Assembly: GCA_022316685.1 (NCBI GenBank)
Contig: JAKJHU010000030.1
Span: 14,025,360-14,089,359 of the forward strand
Direction: 5' to 3'
Source of the DNA: Progne subis subis
Taxonomy: Eukaryota; Chordata; Aves; Passeriformes; Hirundinidae
DNA length: 64,000 nt
Shown one piece after another: positions 26,021-37,600 of this stretch. Each line of letters begins with the position of its first letter. Position 1 is the stretch's first letter. Made by a program: the position numbers and the translations under genes. The notes beneath the pieces were generated by a model. That model ran no database searches and was not told where the DNA came from. It saw nothing but the letters and a program-made list of their open reading frames with translations.

Positions 26021-26021
26021 G

Positions 26022-26107
26022 GGTTGGTTGGTTTGTTGTTGTTGTTTTGTTTTGGTTTTTGGGGTTATTTTTTTGTTTGGTTTTTGTTTAATTTCTTTTT
26101 TAAATTA
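26022..26107. repeat. GT-rich low-complexity tract (GGTT/GTT/GTTTT)
   Basis: The plus strand consists almost only of G and T. It belongs to the same class of degenerate G/T-strand tracts seen at 12241, 52350 and 62044. Confidence 0.85.
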
Positions 26108-26364
26108 AAAAATTCTCTTGTATTGTGAACTATGGTTTGTCAGGGCTTATCTATAAGTATTCAGAATCATCACTGGTCACACAGGCCATGCTATTATGCT
26201 TACAAATATGACTGGTTGCATGACTTCCACAGGTCATACTTTTCTCTCTCAGTGCTCCTGACCTTTCACTATTTCTTTGTGTCTGGTGTGACACCTGGTG
26301 TTGCAGTAACCGCACAGAATCAGACAAAAAATCAGACTGAAAGAGATATTTGGCGCTCCAGCCT

Positions 26365-26411
26365 CTGACTGACTGACTGACTGACTGACTGACTGACTGA
26401 CTGACTGACTG
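26365..26411. repeat. (CTGA)n microsatellite, about 12 copies
   Basis: The array is perfect over 47 bases. Read in antisense it gives a false Ser-Gln-Ser-Val repeat peptide, which has no biological support. Confidence 0.97.
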
Positions 26412-27230
26412 TGTTAAGAGCATGGCCAGCTCAGGCAGCTTCCTCAGGGCCTTGTTCAGCTCATTTTTCAACATCTCCAAAGAAGAATACGTGGTCTTAC
26501 AGGAAAGCTATGGCTGAGCTGTCCTCTGCATTCTTTTCTTTCAGATAAGCAGTTCCCTTTCCCAGAGCCCCAGCCATTGTTCTTACCCCATTTAGGCTGG
26601 ACCTGTGAGCTGGGTGAGACTCTATCAGCACCCTGTGGAGAGCTCCTGTCTCCTCTGGAGGAGCAGTCCTAACCAATGCGCACTGTAGTTCTTAAAAATC
26701 TCACCTCTATTTCTGCATTAGTACACATTTGGTAAAGGGGAGTTGAATCTGCCTCTTCTGCCTATGAAAACTCGAAGTCTGAATATGAAATCTCCCTACT
26801 TTCCATTTGATAAAATCAAAACAGATCCCAATCTTCTTGTGGAATCTCAGCCATTGACATGAGTGTCAGCTGGAACAGAATTCATTGCACTGGTGCAGTG
26901 CTGTGTTTTGGATTCAGCAGGACAATGTTGATAACACACTGATGTTTTGGTTGTTGCTAAGTAGTGCTTATGCTGAGTCAAAGACTTTTCAGTGTTCTGA
27001 AAGTGCTCTGCCTTTGAGGAAATGCACAAGAAGAAGGGAGGGAGCATGGCTGGGACTGTTGACCTGAACTGGCCAAATGGACATTCCATGGAATATTGTG
27101 CCCAATATATAAACTGAGGAGAGTTGGCTGAGGGGCTGACCACTAATGGGGGACAGTGGTGAGCAGTTGTACCATGTGTCACTTGTTTCTCTCGCATTTT
27201 AATCCCTTTCTCTCTCCTTTTCCTTACATT

Positions 27231-27624
27231 ATTTATTGTCACCCTGGTTTTTCTGAGTTTTTTAAAGCCTTCTACTTGTTCATATGATGGTGTCAGTTTC
27301 TTTAGTTTCTGCACAATATTAGGAGCAGTTTTCACTTTTCTCACGCATGGGAAACATAAACAAACCTTTTGTTTTTCATTCCCTGTCCTTTGTTTACATA
27401 TTTCTAGTCTGAAAATAATTGTAACTGACAGCTGGTCTGGCCACTGGTCTGAAAGGTAGTAACCCCAGAAGCCAATCCACAACCAGATGCACAAATGTAT
27501 AAAAATGTAAGAAACAAACAGGCTGGGGCTCTCAGCCCTGCTCTCTCTCTCTCTGAGGAGCAACTCTGCCCTGCAAATCTCTCGTCTCTGTGTGATTGCT
27601 TTGCATGCCATGATCACAATTTAT
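27231..27624 (+). mobile_element. Solo LTR nested in another LTR, 6-bp target-site duplication (copy B)
   Basis: The LTR runs from 27237 to 27618 (382 bp), starting TGTCACCC and ending GATCACA. ATTTAT flanks it exactly at 27231-27236 and 27619-27624. It aligns along its whole length with copy A at 13558-13941, including the 5' start, the middle 'taactgacagctggtctggccac' region and the TATA region. TATAAAA is at 27498-27504, but the downstream polyadenylation hexamer seen in copy A is AACAAA here. The insertion is younger than the LTR it interrupts. Confidence 0.9.
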
Positions 27625-27725
27625 TATTATTATTTTTTTTCTCAATTCTTACGCTGTTCTTATCTTAACTCATGGGTTTTACCTCTTTTTCTGATTTCCT
27701 CATCCCAGCAGGGTGAGGCAGAGGG

Positions 27726-27778
27726 GAGTGAGTGAGTGAGTGAGTGAGTGAGTGAGTGAGTGAGTGAGTGAGTGAGTG
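27726..27778. repeat. (GAGT)n microsatellite, about 13 copies
   Basis: A perfect GAGT/GTGA array. It sits where the surrounding LTR family normally has only one or a few 'gagtgag' units, so it is probably an expansion of a motif intrinsic to that LTR. Confidence 0.95.
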
Positions 27779-27820
27779 CTTTGTGGTACATTGTTGCTGG
27801 CTGGGGTTAAATTGCAGCAG

Positions 27821-28560
27821 TGGGGAAAATCATCTTGCAGATGGACAGGCAGAACAGCATTGCTCACGGTTCAATAAGGCCAAGTGCTGGGCCCTGCATT
27901 TGAGTTACAACAAACCCATGCAGCTCTACAAGCCTGGGGAGGACAGGTGGAAGGGGACTGGGAGGTGCTGGCTGACAGTAGCTGGACATGGGCCAGAATG
28001 AGCCCAGGTGGACAAGGAGGCCAAAACATCTTGGCCTGTACCAAGAACAGTGTGGCCAACTGAACCAGGGCACTGATTATCTCCCTTTACTTGGTACTGG
28101 GGAGGCTGTACCTGCAGTGCTGTGTTCGGTTCTGGACCCCTCCCTTCAAAAAGGACTTTGAGGTGCTGGAGTGAAGGGCAACAAGTCTCACAAGAGCACT
28201 AGAAAACATGATGAACAGCTGCAGGAGCTACGTTTATTCAGTCTAGAGAAGAGGAGGCTTGAGGGTGGACCCAGTCTCTTCTATTGTGCCTGCAGTGAGA
28301 GGACAAGAGGAGATGGTCCTAAGCTGAGATAGGGCTGATGCAGACTAGATGTTAGAAAAATTTTCTCATTGTTAGGGTGGCCGGGCTCTGGAGGAAGTTG
28401 CCCAGGGAGGTGGTGGAATGACACCAAGGAAGTGCTTAAGAGGCATCTGGAGCTGGGTGATTTGGTTGAGTGGTTTAGGGGTTACAGCATCAGTGCTGGG
28501 TGGACAGTTGGATTGGGTGATCTTGAAGATCTCTTCCAACCTTGACTTTCTGATTCTGTG
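27821..28560 (+). mobile_element. CR1 LINE fragment: end of reverse-transcriptase ORF plus 3' UTR
   Basis: The fragment is in plus orientation and ends near 28560 with a degenerate CR1 tail ('cttccaacc...tgattctgtg'). At its left end a frame encodes RFNKAKCWALHLSYNKPMQL, which matches the C-terminal part of CR1 ORF2 (usual form: RFNKAKC..LHLG.NNPMQ.Y). Several indels and stops break the frame, so it is a dead fragment. The left edge is set where the older LTR ends; the LTR may have inserted into this CR1, but I cannot clearly follow CR1 sequence to the left of the LTR. Confidence 0.88.
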
Positions 28561-30788
28561 TCCTGCTCTGGGCAGTCTGCATGGAGCTGTCCCTCAGAGA
28601 GCTGGAGAGAAACAGTAGCAGCCTGGCAGAGCTGTTGAGACTCTTGAAAACCAGGTACAAATATAATTAACATGAGCTGCAGAGCCCCACTAATAACTGA
28701 ATTTGAACCACTACTCTACAAACACAGGACATACAGTAGTAATGAGCCAGATGGATTGAACACTCCAAGGCCTCTCCAGGAAGCCCTGAGGCAGTTAAGG
28801 TGAGCCTTGAGCTGGCTGATGTGTGGGAGAGAACCACTTTTTGTAGGTTTAGTGACTGGTGCTGGTCAGAGCTGCAGCTGCAGCCTGGCAGCCTTATTCC
28901 TCCCTAGAGCAGTTAGTAAGTTGTGCTCCTGCAGCTCTCACCAAGCTCAGGGTCCTTCCCCACATGGGTGGCTTTTTTGGTTATGTGGTATAGGGAGAGA
29001 AGCACACCCTGTGCCAATGGAACGTGGAAGTCAGAGGAGGGGATGTGATTTGCAAGTCCTGGGTGGAAGATATGGTCAGGTGGGGACAATTCCTCCATCT
29101 CAGAAAAATTTGTGAGATTTTTGACATTTTTTCTCATCCTGTGTCGTAATGCAAAGACATTCTGACTATTTCTTTGTTACAAAGGGATAAGTAAAATAAA
29201 AGTTTGTGACAATTCCTATGCTTTGTTTAAATGCCTTTGGGATACATTGTTTTTATCTGACTGTTATTTTTCTAATCATCTTCCATTAGAAGTTTTGCAA
29301 AAATCATTTGCAGCTGGAAACTCAACTTAAAATTTGACAGTGAAAAATAAAATCGGATTAAATTTTTAATAAATAAAAAAAAGTCCAAGTAATTAAAAAA
29401 ACTTAATGGCCTCCTCCCCAAAAGGCTTTGACAATTTGTCAAATTTTGTAGCAAAAATGTTTTATATAAGAGGTTACAAGCAAATTGGATACCCTTTTAT
29501 TTTACCTCAGTCCCCTTAGGACCTCCCCATGATGCAGAAATGATTGTGTCTGTTTTTCTGCAGATGTTAAAATACCTATGGAAGTCCTTTGGAAAATGGT
29601 AATCACCTATCTACACTTTGTGAGCTGGAAAAGATAACTGATAACAAGTAATAGAAAATTACCTCTTAGAAAACACAAATACCATAAAAAGACCTGATCC
29701 ACTTAAGGACAAAAAATTATTTCCTGTTTCAGAATTAGAGGAACTCAAATAAAAGGCAAGCAAAATATAAACATTGGCTACACTTTCTGCCTCTCTAAAT
29801 GTATTTATTTCAAAATCAAAAGCTAGCCGAGGTGTTTTTGGGATACCACTCACAAGAACACCTCAACAGTCTAAAATTTGGTGAAAGCGAAAAAACCTCC
29901 TTTCTTTCAGGATCTTTTCTGAAGAATGTCCTGTGTAATGAGTCTCATCTCAGATTTAATTAAGTAGACAATTTATTTAAAAGATAACCTCACATGTATA
30001 CATTCAGTAGGTTTATCACCAGTTCTGGCCAGCTAACGTGCTCAGGGGCCTCCAGCTCCAGCGTGTGGTGAAATTCACCCCTCTAGTGTCACAGATCTTT
30101 CTGCTGCCACAGAAAATAGACAATGCATTCCAGGTGCTGGGGCAGAGCTGGCAAAATTCTGAGTGTTCCTTTGAAGGAATTTAGCTACCTGGAGCTCTTA
30201 CTGGGAGAACTTGGCCATAAATACAAACAAACAAAAAAAAGCCAGGTAAGTCCAGATTCTCAGAAATTTATTGAACTTCCTAAATGCAGGTGAAGTGCAC
30301 TGTCAGGCAGCTGCCAGTGAGTGAGCAATGCTCAGCTCCTGTAAGGCTGTGTTTGCTCCTGGTTGTGCTGGAGAACCACGGTGCTGGCTGCCAGCCTGTC
30401 TGCTCCTGTCTCGTGACCACCAGGCAAAGTGTGAGACTGCAGGGAGTCTCTCTGTCTTGGCCAGTGAACCACCTGAAGAGAGCCCGGGTATTTCAGTCAT
30501 TTGTGATCGTTTCTCCATTCCCAGGGAAGTTGTGTCGGAAAACCCAGTCATGATCCTAAAAGTTGAGGTATGCTGAAAATTCTGGCCAGAGGGAAGAAGA
30601 AAGCCTATGTTTCTATTCACTGCTTGTTTTGAAAGGACTCAGTCCAAAGCACAGAGAAAACTAGAGTGATTCCCATTGACTTAGCAGGCTTTGAGTGAAA
30701 CCCAAAGTGCTTGATACTAAACTCCTCAGAAACATGAGCTAGTGAAACTGGTGAAGAGTTCTCAGGTAACAGGCTCCTTTTTCCACAG
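28561..30788. other. Unique non-coding sequence
   Basis: I see no known repeat. AT-rich, CpG-poor sequence lies at 29130-29900. A strong donor-like AG|GTAAGT occurs at 30243-30249 after an A-rich run, without a convincing exon before it. Confidence 0.45.
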
Positions 30789-30862
30789 CTACCCATGTCC
30801 AGCTGTCACTTTGCTTCTTCAGTCCTTCTGCTCTTCCTCTGCATCCTGCATGGCTCAGGCAG
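30789..30862 (+). CDS. Candidate first coding exon with signal-peptide-like N-terminus
   Basis: A pyrimidine-rich stretch ending CCACAG at 30783-30788 gives a good 3' splice site, and CAGGCAG|GTGAGAG at 30862/30863 gives a strong donor. Inside, an ATG at 30795 opens a frame reading M-S-S-C-H-F-A followed by SSVLLLFLCIL and H-G-S-G, then leaves in phase 2 (AG|). This has the layout of a secretory signal peptide: short polar start, hydrophobic core of about 11 residues, small residues near a cleavage point. The upstream acceptor would imply an earlier non-coding exon. Weak points are the poor start context (C at -3, T at +4), the absence of a downstream exon in matching phase that I could identify, and no recognised family. 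It could be a chance combination. Confidence 0.3.
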
Positions 30863-33800
30863 GTGAGAGTCAGACCATTCCTTTCTGGATCCTTGCAGAT
30901 CGATCTGTTCCCTTCCTGCTCCACTTTCCACACTGGGAGATTCCCAGAGTGAGATTTAAACACTCCTCTGGGGAGTCTTCCTAAGAGACATGATACTGGT
31001 TTTTGGCAGGACCCTTCTCTGACACTTATCCAGACCCATCCTGTCCCCATAGCAATTCTGGGTAACAACTGAGAGGCATTACATTATTTTTTCCATTCTT
31101 CTGGCACTTGAGTATAAATGTAGCTGCCAGCAGGTAAATTTAAGATGTATAATAATCAGGCCTTCACACAGCTGGTAGCCAGCCTGCATAGTTTGCTACC
31201 ACAGGAGGCCACAGAATTGAAGAAATACAGTCTGAAAAGTATTGAAATTGGAATTGCTTGTGGGAACCTCATCCCGCTTTTCACATGGGGTTTGGTGGGC
31301 AGAGGAAGAGATCCAAAGACTTCAGCTCTCACTCTGCAAAGGACTCAGCTGTGGTGTTGTTACGTGTTTCTTAACAAGAATTCTGTTCAAAATGATTTTT
31401 TACCTTCAAAGATTGTATTTGTTCAAACTATTCCCATCAGGTGAGGGGGTTTGTCTGCCTTAAGCCGGGCAAAATTTTGAATACAAAAAGCTGGTGGCAG
31501 TGCCAGTTGTGTATGTTCCTTATTTCTTTTAAGAAGTGCCGGGGAATCCAAAAGAGGCAATATTCTCCTTCATCTTGGTGATCTCCAAGTGCTGGTCTAT
31601 GACTTTGTGATGCTCCAGGCACTGGACTTTCAAAGCTCCTGCTCTGAACAAAAGGGATCTAGCTGATGCCAATGAAAATATTCATTTGATCCCTCTTGCC
31701 ATTTCAAAGCTTCATGAAAAGATTTTTTTCTTCCTATTCATTCAAGTTCCTCAATACAGGGATATGATAATTTGAGCAGAGTGGTTTACTGCCAGCAGAG
31801 AAAACAACACGGGCATGAAAATTCAGCCTGAAACAGATGTCTGTGCAGGGAAACCCTCCTTTCAGCTCCTCCCTGTAGAAATGGTGTCTTCTTGTTTTCT
31901 GAGCAAAACCACAAAAAGGAGGTTGGATCATATTTACATACATTTTCCTTGGAAAACTCTTTTACTTCCCAGGCACCTTTTTATGCCTGACACTATTAAT
32001 AATTTTCAAAATTTCAGAAAGCTCTTGAAATCAATCAGGAGTGCAAAGAAACTTTCCCTGGGAATGTTTTACTGCCTTCTCAGAAGTGGCTGACCTTGCA
32101 TTTACTGCAAGTGATAATTTGGTATAAGGTTTCTTTTCTCAGCTTGAAATACAATAGGAGCTCCTCCCACTCCCACAGAAATACATGTACCAGCACTTAA
32201 CAGACCATCCTCAAAGACCTGGATTCTCTCACCCACCACATGTTCTCTGCCTCCTTCCTCTTGTTTCCACCCACATCTGGTCAGATAGTCTCGCTGTGAG
32301 AAATGATGGTGCCATACATAAGAATATTATCACATTACCATTTACAACTCTATCTATCCCTGTGTGACTTTTTTTCCCTGCCTCACTCTTTCTGTGTATT
32401 TCTACTGTATCAGATAATCCTTGAAAAGAACCAGAACTCCCTGCAATGCTCCCAAACATATTTTAAAATAAAATGAATTTTCTCCAGAAAGGTTTCTTGA
32501 CAAACAGTCTTGGATTTTTCCCATCATAGGTTGTCATGACAAACCCATTGTTTTCACTGAGAGTTGTTCCCTTACCGGTGCTACAGATCAGTTCTAGTCA
32601 GCATGTTCTTCCAGTTGTAACATGGAGATGCAAAACACAAATACTAACCCCTTCCAGGGGAGCAAACAACCCTGACTTGGATGATGATGGATAGCTGGAA
32701 GCTGGATCTGCTTTCAGGGCCCGTCTCAGTTGTCTCAGACTTCAGAGGGATTTTTTGACAGGGTGGTAAGCCTGTGGGTGGGAAGTAGGCTCAATGTCTG
32801 TGCAAGTCAGCGCATCTTGACATTACAATGACTTTGGAAGAACAGCAGTGGCAGAGACTTTTCTTCAGCCTCTCCATGCTCATGAGGTCAGGCCCAAATG
32901 CATTGCACCTACTGTAAATTGTTAGGTCCTGTCCTTTAAATATGACCTTCACTATCCTTCTTCAGTTCCTGGTGAGGTGACCTGACTGGAAAATTAAGAA
33001 CTCATTCAGGGTGACTTTGATTTCGACAATGTTTGTGTTTCACTGGCCAGGTGAGGACCCTAAGATGGCTGGATTTACATAGGTGTTTCAGTGAGGTATT
33101 TATGGGTAGGAAGAGGTACACAGGTCTTGTGCATTATAATATTTCCCTACCTGGCAAGGTGGCTGTGAAGTTAAATATATTAGAGGATTTAAAACATTCA
33201 GCTGTTGCTTTGTTAGGGGTCTTACAAGACATATTGGACATGATCCATATGTACCACAACAGAGGAAAGCTAATTAATATATAGACAAGGTATGATGTAT
33301 TATTAATCAAAACTACCATAACTGGTCCTCCTCTTTAATACCTATCATTATAGTTAAATTTTGAAAGGAGTTGCTTTTCCATAGCCAAAAGAGAGGTAAT
33401 GCAATTCTACAGAGAAACATCTATTCAGTAGAAGATTCTGTCACATTAATGACTTACATTTTGAAATTAGTAAGAATTTTTGCAGAGTTGAGTCGCTCAC
33501 CAGGGGACATTTGTATAAAGACTATCTCATAAGAAAACAGGGTGTGTCACGTTTAGAGAGGTTTCTTCATGAAAGTTTAAATTAGAGATAGATTTTTCCT
33601 TTGAGACTTAGCTGGAACTGGACACAGATTATTTTTCTAGACCACAAAACTCCAGAACATTTCCATAGTTTCAGGTCCCGGACAGATTCCTGCTAATCAG
33701 GAAAAGATCGGGACACACACTTTTATTCTCGCTTCTTATTTTCTGCTTTATGCTTTATGCAGTAGTTCCTTTGCCACATCTGGGCAAGCAGGGGACAAAA

Positions 33801-34036
33801 TGCCAGAGAGCTCCAGGAGAAACAAAGAAATGTGATCATAGCCTGAACAGTGAGCTGAAAGACTCAGCCTGTGAAGAGTTTGCTAAAAAACCTTCAGCCA
33901 TCAGCAATTTTGTTGGTGAGAGATGCAGTTTTGGGGTTCCTGAAATTTTTCATGAATTCATCAAGACAACATCAATATAGGGAAAAACATAGTTTTCTAA
34001 TAATATATTTTTCTTGAGATCCTGGAAAGCTCAAAG
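30863..34036. other. Unique non-coding sequence
   Basis: I recognise no repeat. A frame open from about 31145 to a donor-like CATCAG|GTGAGG at 31441 follows an acceptor-like CACACAG at 31168. It cannot join the preceding signal-peptide candidate in phase without a stop and has poor codon composition. A 41-base exon-like segment at 33010-33050 also ends in a good donor but has a weak acceptor. Confidence 0.4.
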
Positions 34037-34057
34037 AAAAAAAAAAAAAAAAAAAAA
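34037..34057. repeat. A21 homopolymer
   Basis: A pure A run about 50 bp left of a CR1 fragment. CR1 does not end in poly(A), so the two are probably unrelated. Confidence 0.9.
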
Positions 34058-34108
34058 GGTTAGCAAGGAAGAACACTGCTTAATGCCTTGCAAGGAGCCT
34101 GTTTGAAC

Positions 34109-34253
34109 TCATAGAATCATAGAATGCTTTGGATAGGAAGGGACCTTAAAGGTCATCTAGTTCCAACCCCCCTGACATGGTCAGGGACATCTCCCAGTAG
34201 ACCAGGTTGTTCAGAGCCCCATCCCTGGAGAGGTCTTAAACCTCTACAGGGGT
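34109..34253 (-). mobile_element. CR1 LINE 3' fragment
   Basis: It starts with two copies of the CR1 terminal octamer in reverse complement (TCATAGAATCATAGAATG), followed by the hallmark 'ggaagggacctt' and 'catctagttccaacccc' words. It fades out near 34250. It is a minus-strand, strongly 5'-truncated copy and matches the typical avian CR1 3' UTR better than the copy at 14144. Confidence 0.93.
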
Positions 34254-34511
34254 GATACAGCTCAAGATAATTAATGCTTGTGGTTGTAAATGTGTGACCC
34301 CAGATTCACTCAGAGCTTTGCATTTAGCACAAGTCCTTTCCCATAAAAATGTGTCATGTACCAAGGACCCCAGAAGGCATGAAATGTAGAAAACAATAAA
34401 TTCCCATTGTTGACACAGTACTCTTTTATAAATTAAACCAGACATTTGTTGACAAGCCTGCCACAAACAATATTCAGCAACTGCAACTCCTATTATTAAA
34501 GTTAGGAATAT

Positions 34512-34610
34512 GTCTAGCTAACAACAATTGCATCCACTACGATGAGAAAGCCTGTCTAGCTAACATCAATTGATTTTATGTAGACGAGGAAGCCTGTCTA
34601 GCTAACTTGT
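34512..34610. repeat. Minisatellite-like repeat, 42-bp period, about 2.3 copies
   Basis: The word 'gtctagctaac' starts at 34512, 34554 and 34596, giving an exact 42-bp spacing. The bodies of the two full units share 'aacaattg/atcaattg' and 'gaggaagcct/gagaaagcct', while their middles have diverged. It is a local tandem duplication, not part of the CR1 on its left. Confidence 0.85.
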
Positions 34611-37600
34611 CCTCAGGCAATAAACCAGGAAATGTGTTATTTCATAAGGCTTCTGTAAATGCCTCTCCACTGCTGAGCAGCAATTTATGAGTGAAAGCAT
34701 GAGGACATTACCTCTCTAATGAATGTTACTTGGACATATTACTTGTTTAAGTGATGCTACTTTCAAGTTCAGAGCATCATCACTGATCCTCCAAGAGAAA
34801 CAATAAGAGAGGCATTGATACCTTTTGCCATGTGAGGGTGAAATGTATATGTGATACTGGACTAGTATCCATCTTTTATATTAGCAAGCAGGTCAGGATC
34901 CCTTTGCCTTGAAAAGACTGGCCAGAACTCTCACTCAAGTATCCACATTCTCCCCATTAGATGATGCACATGGTCCCACTGATAGCTCTTTGGAGGAGAT
35001 GGTAGAAGATCATTTTCTCTGTCCTTTTACATCTTTTGGTCTATGGTGAGACATATGTGCAGTGACATTGGCTGATACTACTTGCCTTTGCTCCTCTCTT
35101 AACCCTTACTTAGCTGTAATCAGGGCAGGGAGCTTCTCTTCACTTTTTGAAGCAAATGAAGTTATTCTTCCTTCTCCTTGGCTCATTTCATGAAAAATAA
35201 CATCCTGTTTGTCCTCTGGAGTCTGTGTCCAGGATTATTAAAATAATAGCAATAAAAGCTTCAGAAACATCCTACAGCCATCTCAGACCTTGGGAACCAG
35301 TGGTTGTAGTTGTCATACCTTACTTTATCGACTGCAGAATATCTAACTTTTTGACTACAGGAATAATAAATTATCCTAATTTTGTGCCTAGGAAAATTAG
35401 ATGGTGTTGCATACAATGTGACGTTATCCTTTCTTGTCTCCAGTTTTTATACCTTCTTCCTTTTACTGAAATAGTCTTTGTTGAGGATAGTCTCTGGTTC
35501 AGCTTGTTTCTCCAGTTAACTTGTCTTGGAACAGCGTTCTCAGGTTTTTTGCCCCTCAGTTCTCATATCTATTGCAAAATCCTTGTAGAAGATTAGCAAA
35601 GAAAGAGAAACTGTGAATTCCAGATGTTGTACTACCTTTTATGTTTGTTCTCAGCCCCCTAAATGTCCCTGCAGTTCTCCTTTACTTTTGGGTGAAAACC
35701 AGAAATGGCACACCCAAGGTATTTGTACCATCAAACACATCTCTCAGGCTGGCTTGTGCAACAAGGAGTACCTAAGCCCAAGTACCAGGGGTATATGGAA
35801 GCAGAGGTCAGTGAATCTCTCCACAAGTCTTTCCTCTGTGATCGACACGTGATACACTTAACTCCCTCAGCAGGTTTCAGAGACTGTAGTATGCCCCTGT
35901 TACCTGTGCAAGCCCTGTTCTGTTCCTGTTATCCCTGTAAGGCTGTACTTTGCATGTGGTGTTTTTAGCAAAGTGTCTGGCTGAGAGAAGTACCAGGAAT
36001 ATCTGAAAAAATATATATTTGAAGGAAAAAAACAAAGTAAGCAGGAAAGGCAGAAAAAAATAGGGATAGAATAATAGGAGAAAACATAAGGTTTAGGGGC
36101 TACTGACAGTTCTTGTTGCTGGATACAGACTGTTAAAACCAGAGAAGCCTGGTCCAAACTTCTATCCGACAAAGGAACCAGAAAGAAAAAGGCACAAGTG
36201 AACCCACCATTTTCCATGGGTCAGGCATTCCCACTTCAGTTCTCAGGAGAGAGACCAGGGAAGAGCCCCTGCAGCCTGTCTCCAAAACACACCTCTGGCC
36301 CTCTCTGAGCCCTCAGAGCTGAGTCCTTATTTAAATCCTTCAGCTGGTACTCTTACTCTTTGGCTGATTCCCAGCTCCTGCATGCTGTTGTCACATAGCA
36401 GGCCAGCTGCTTTCCCAAGCCTTTCTGGGGACCTTTTGTGGTTGTATTTAGCAGGGAGGGTACTGGAATTCCAGTCAGGCTTGCAGAGACCTCAGTGGGA
36501 ATCAGTCTCAACTCCTAATGCACAGGAAAACTAAGCAACTAGGTTGCTTCACGGTCACTGGGCTGGTGTTCAGAAAGAAGCAAGGTCAGGAATGAAAAAG
36601 GAGGAGAAAAAGCAATAAATATTTTTGCCTGGTGTTGATGTCGGCTCACCATCCTATTCTTGTCACACCACTCCCTTTTTTCTGTGCAGACACAATATTA
36701 GCTGTCTTTGCTGGTATTTCCCTGGTATCCCAAAATGTGTTAAAAATTAACATTTGCATGGCAGAGACCACTTTAGTCAGTTCTCATGGTACCTTGGGGT
36801 GATTCTTATTTGAGCTTCTTCTTTAAAATATTTATTTCTAGAAAATGCTGCCTAATGTTGTCTTCAGCTACTAATGGCCTGGAAAATCTGTCATCTTTTT
36901 CCCCATCTTGTGCTTTCTAAGTACAGCACAGATATTTACTGAACACAGCTTGTCTGAAGTAGTGTTGATAAAGTTACCATCTTTCTGTGGTAATAGACTT
37001 ATGTTGTCTGAGGGATTTGTTTAATTACCAACACATTTAACATACTTACTGTCCCTAATCCTACCAAGCATATATTTCTCTATAATAGCTTTAGCTTTCT
37101 TTAAGAGTGTCTCTACAAGTGTTCAAATTTTCATTTCCATTTCACTTGCTTTATATTGCTTTATAACATCCATGGCCATTTCCCTACAGATTTTAATTAA
37201 TTTTTGACTGGCTATATTTTTCTTCCCCATTCACCCATCTCCGTTTCATCTCTTTAGCCTTTATAAATCCATCTCGTATATACCGTGACTATTTTGTGAC
37301 TTTTTTTGGAGTATTTGGTTATACTCTCCTTTGTAAACACTGGTCCCACAGCAAAGATCAGCTTCTTGATGCGTGGTAAGTCTTTATTTATTATCATGAG
37401 AACTAGTTCTGAGAGTTTGTTACAAATAATTAACAACAAAATATTAATTGAACATGTAAACTACCATCTGTGGTTTTGTTTATTTATTTCAGAAGACATT
37501 ATTGCCTACAAAGGAATAAATTCACCTTCAGGTATATGAAGCAAAGAGCCAGAATGAATCTATCTAAACAGTTATTCACAGGTGAATTTTAAAGGTGTCA

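Larger units (their letters stand above)
26895..27820 (+). mobile_element. Older avian solo LTR, split by a younger LTR
   Basis: The LTR probably spans 26899-27816, starting TGCTGTGTTTTGG and ending GGGTTAAATTGCA, with GCAG on each side (26895-26898, 27817-27820). Its words match a common passerine LTR as I remember it: 'ttgataacacactgatgtttt', 'ttgttgctaagtagtg', a TATA-like 'caatatataaactg', 'ctcatgggttttacctc' and 'ggctggggttaaa'. Another LTR (27237-27618) sits inside it with its own 6-bp duplication. Without that insert (382 bp plus one copy of the duplication) the LTR would be about 530 bp. A GAGT microsatellite lies in its 3' part. The exact ends and the 4-bp duplication are less certain than those of the inner LTR. 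Confidence 0.75.

Noticed and set aside
26151..26480. Peptide with a repeated Ser-Gln-Ser-Val motif
   Set aside because: It is the antisense reading of the CTGA microsatellite.
26847..27617. Minus-strand open frame of 256 codons, the longest in the window
   Set aside because: It is antisense to two nested LTRs and most of it is explained by repeat sequence; there is no protein-domain signal.
32966..33050. Strong acceptor (TCCTTCTTCAG) and donor (CAG|GTGAGG) pair
   Set aside because: All three frames contain early stops across the segment.
35225..35596. Plus-strand 123-codon frame
   Set aside because: Random-looking hydrophobic composition with no domain.
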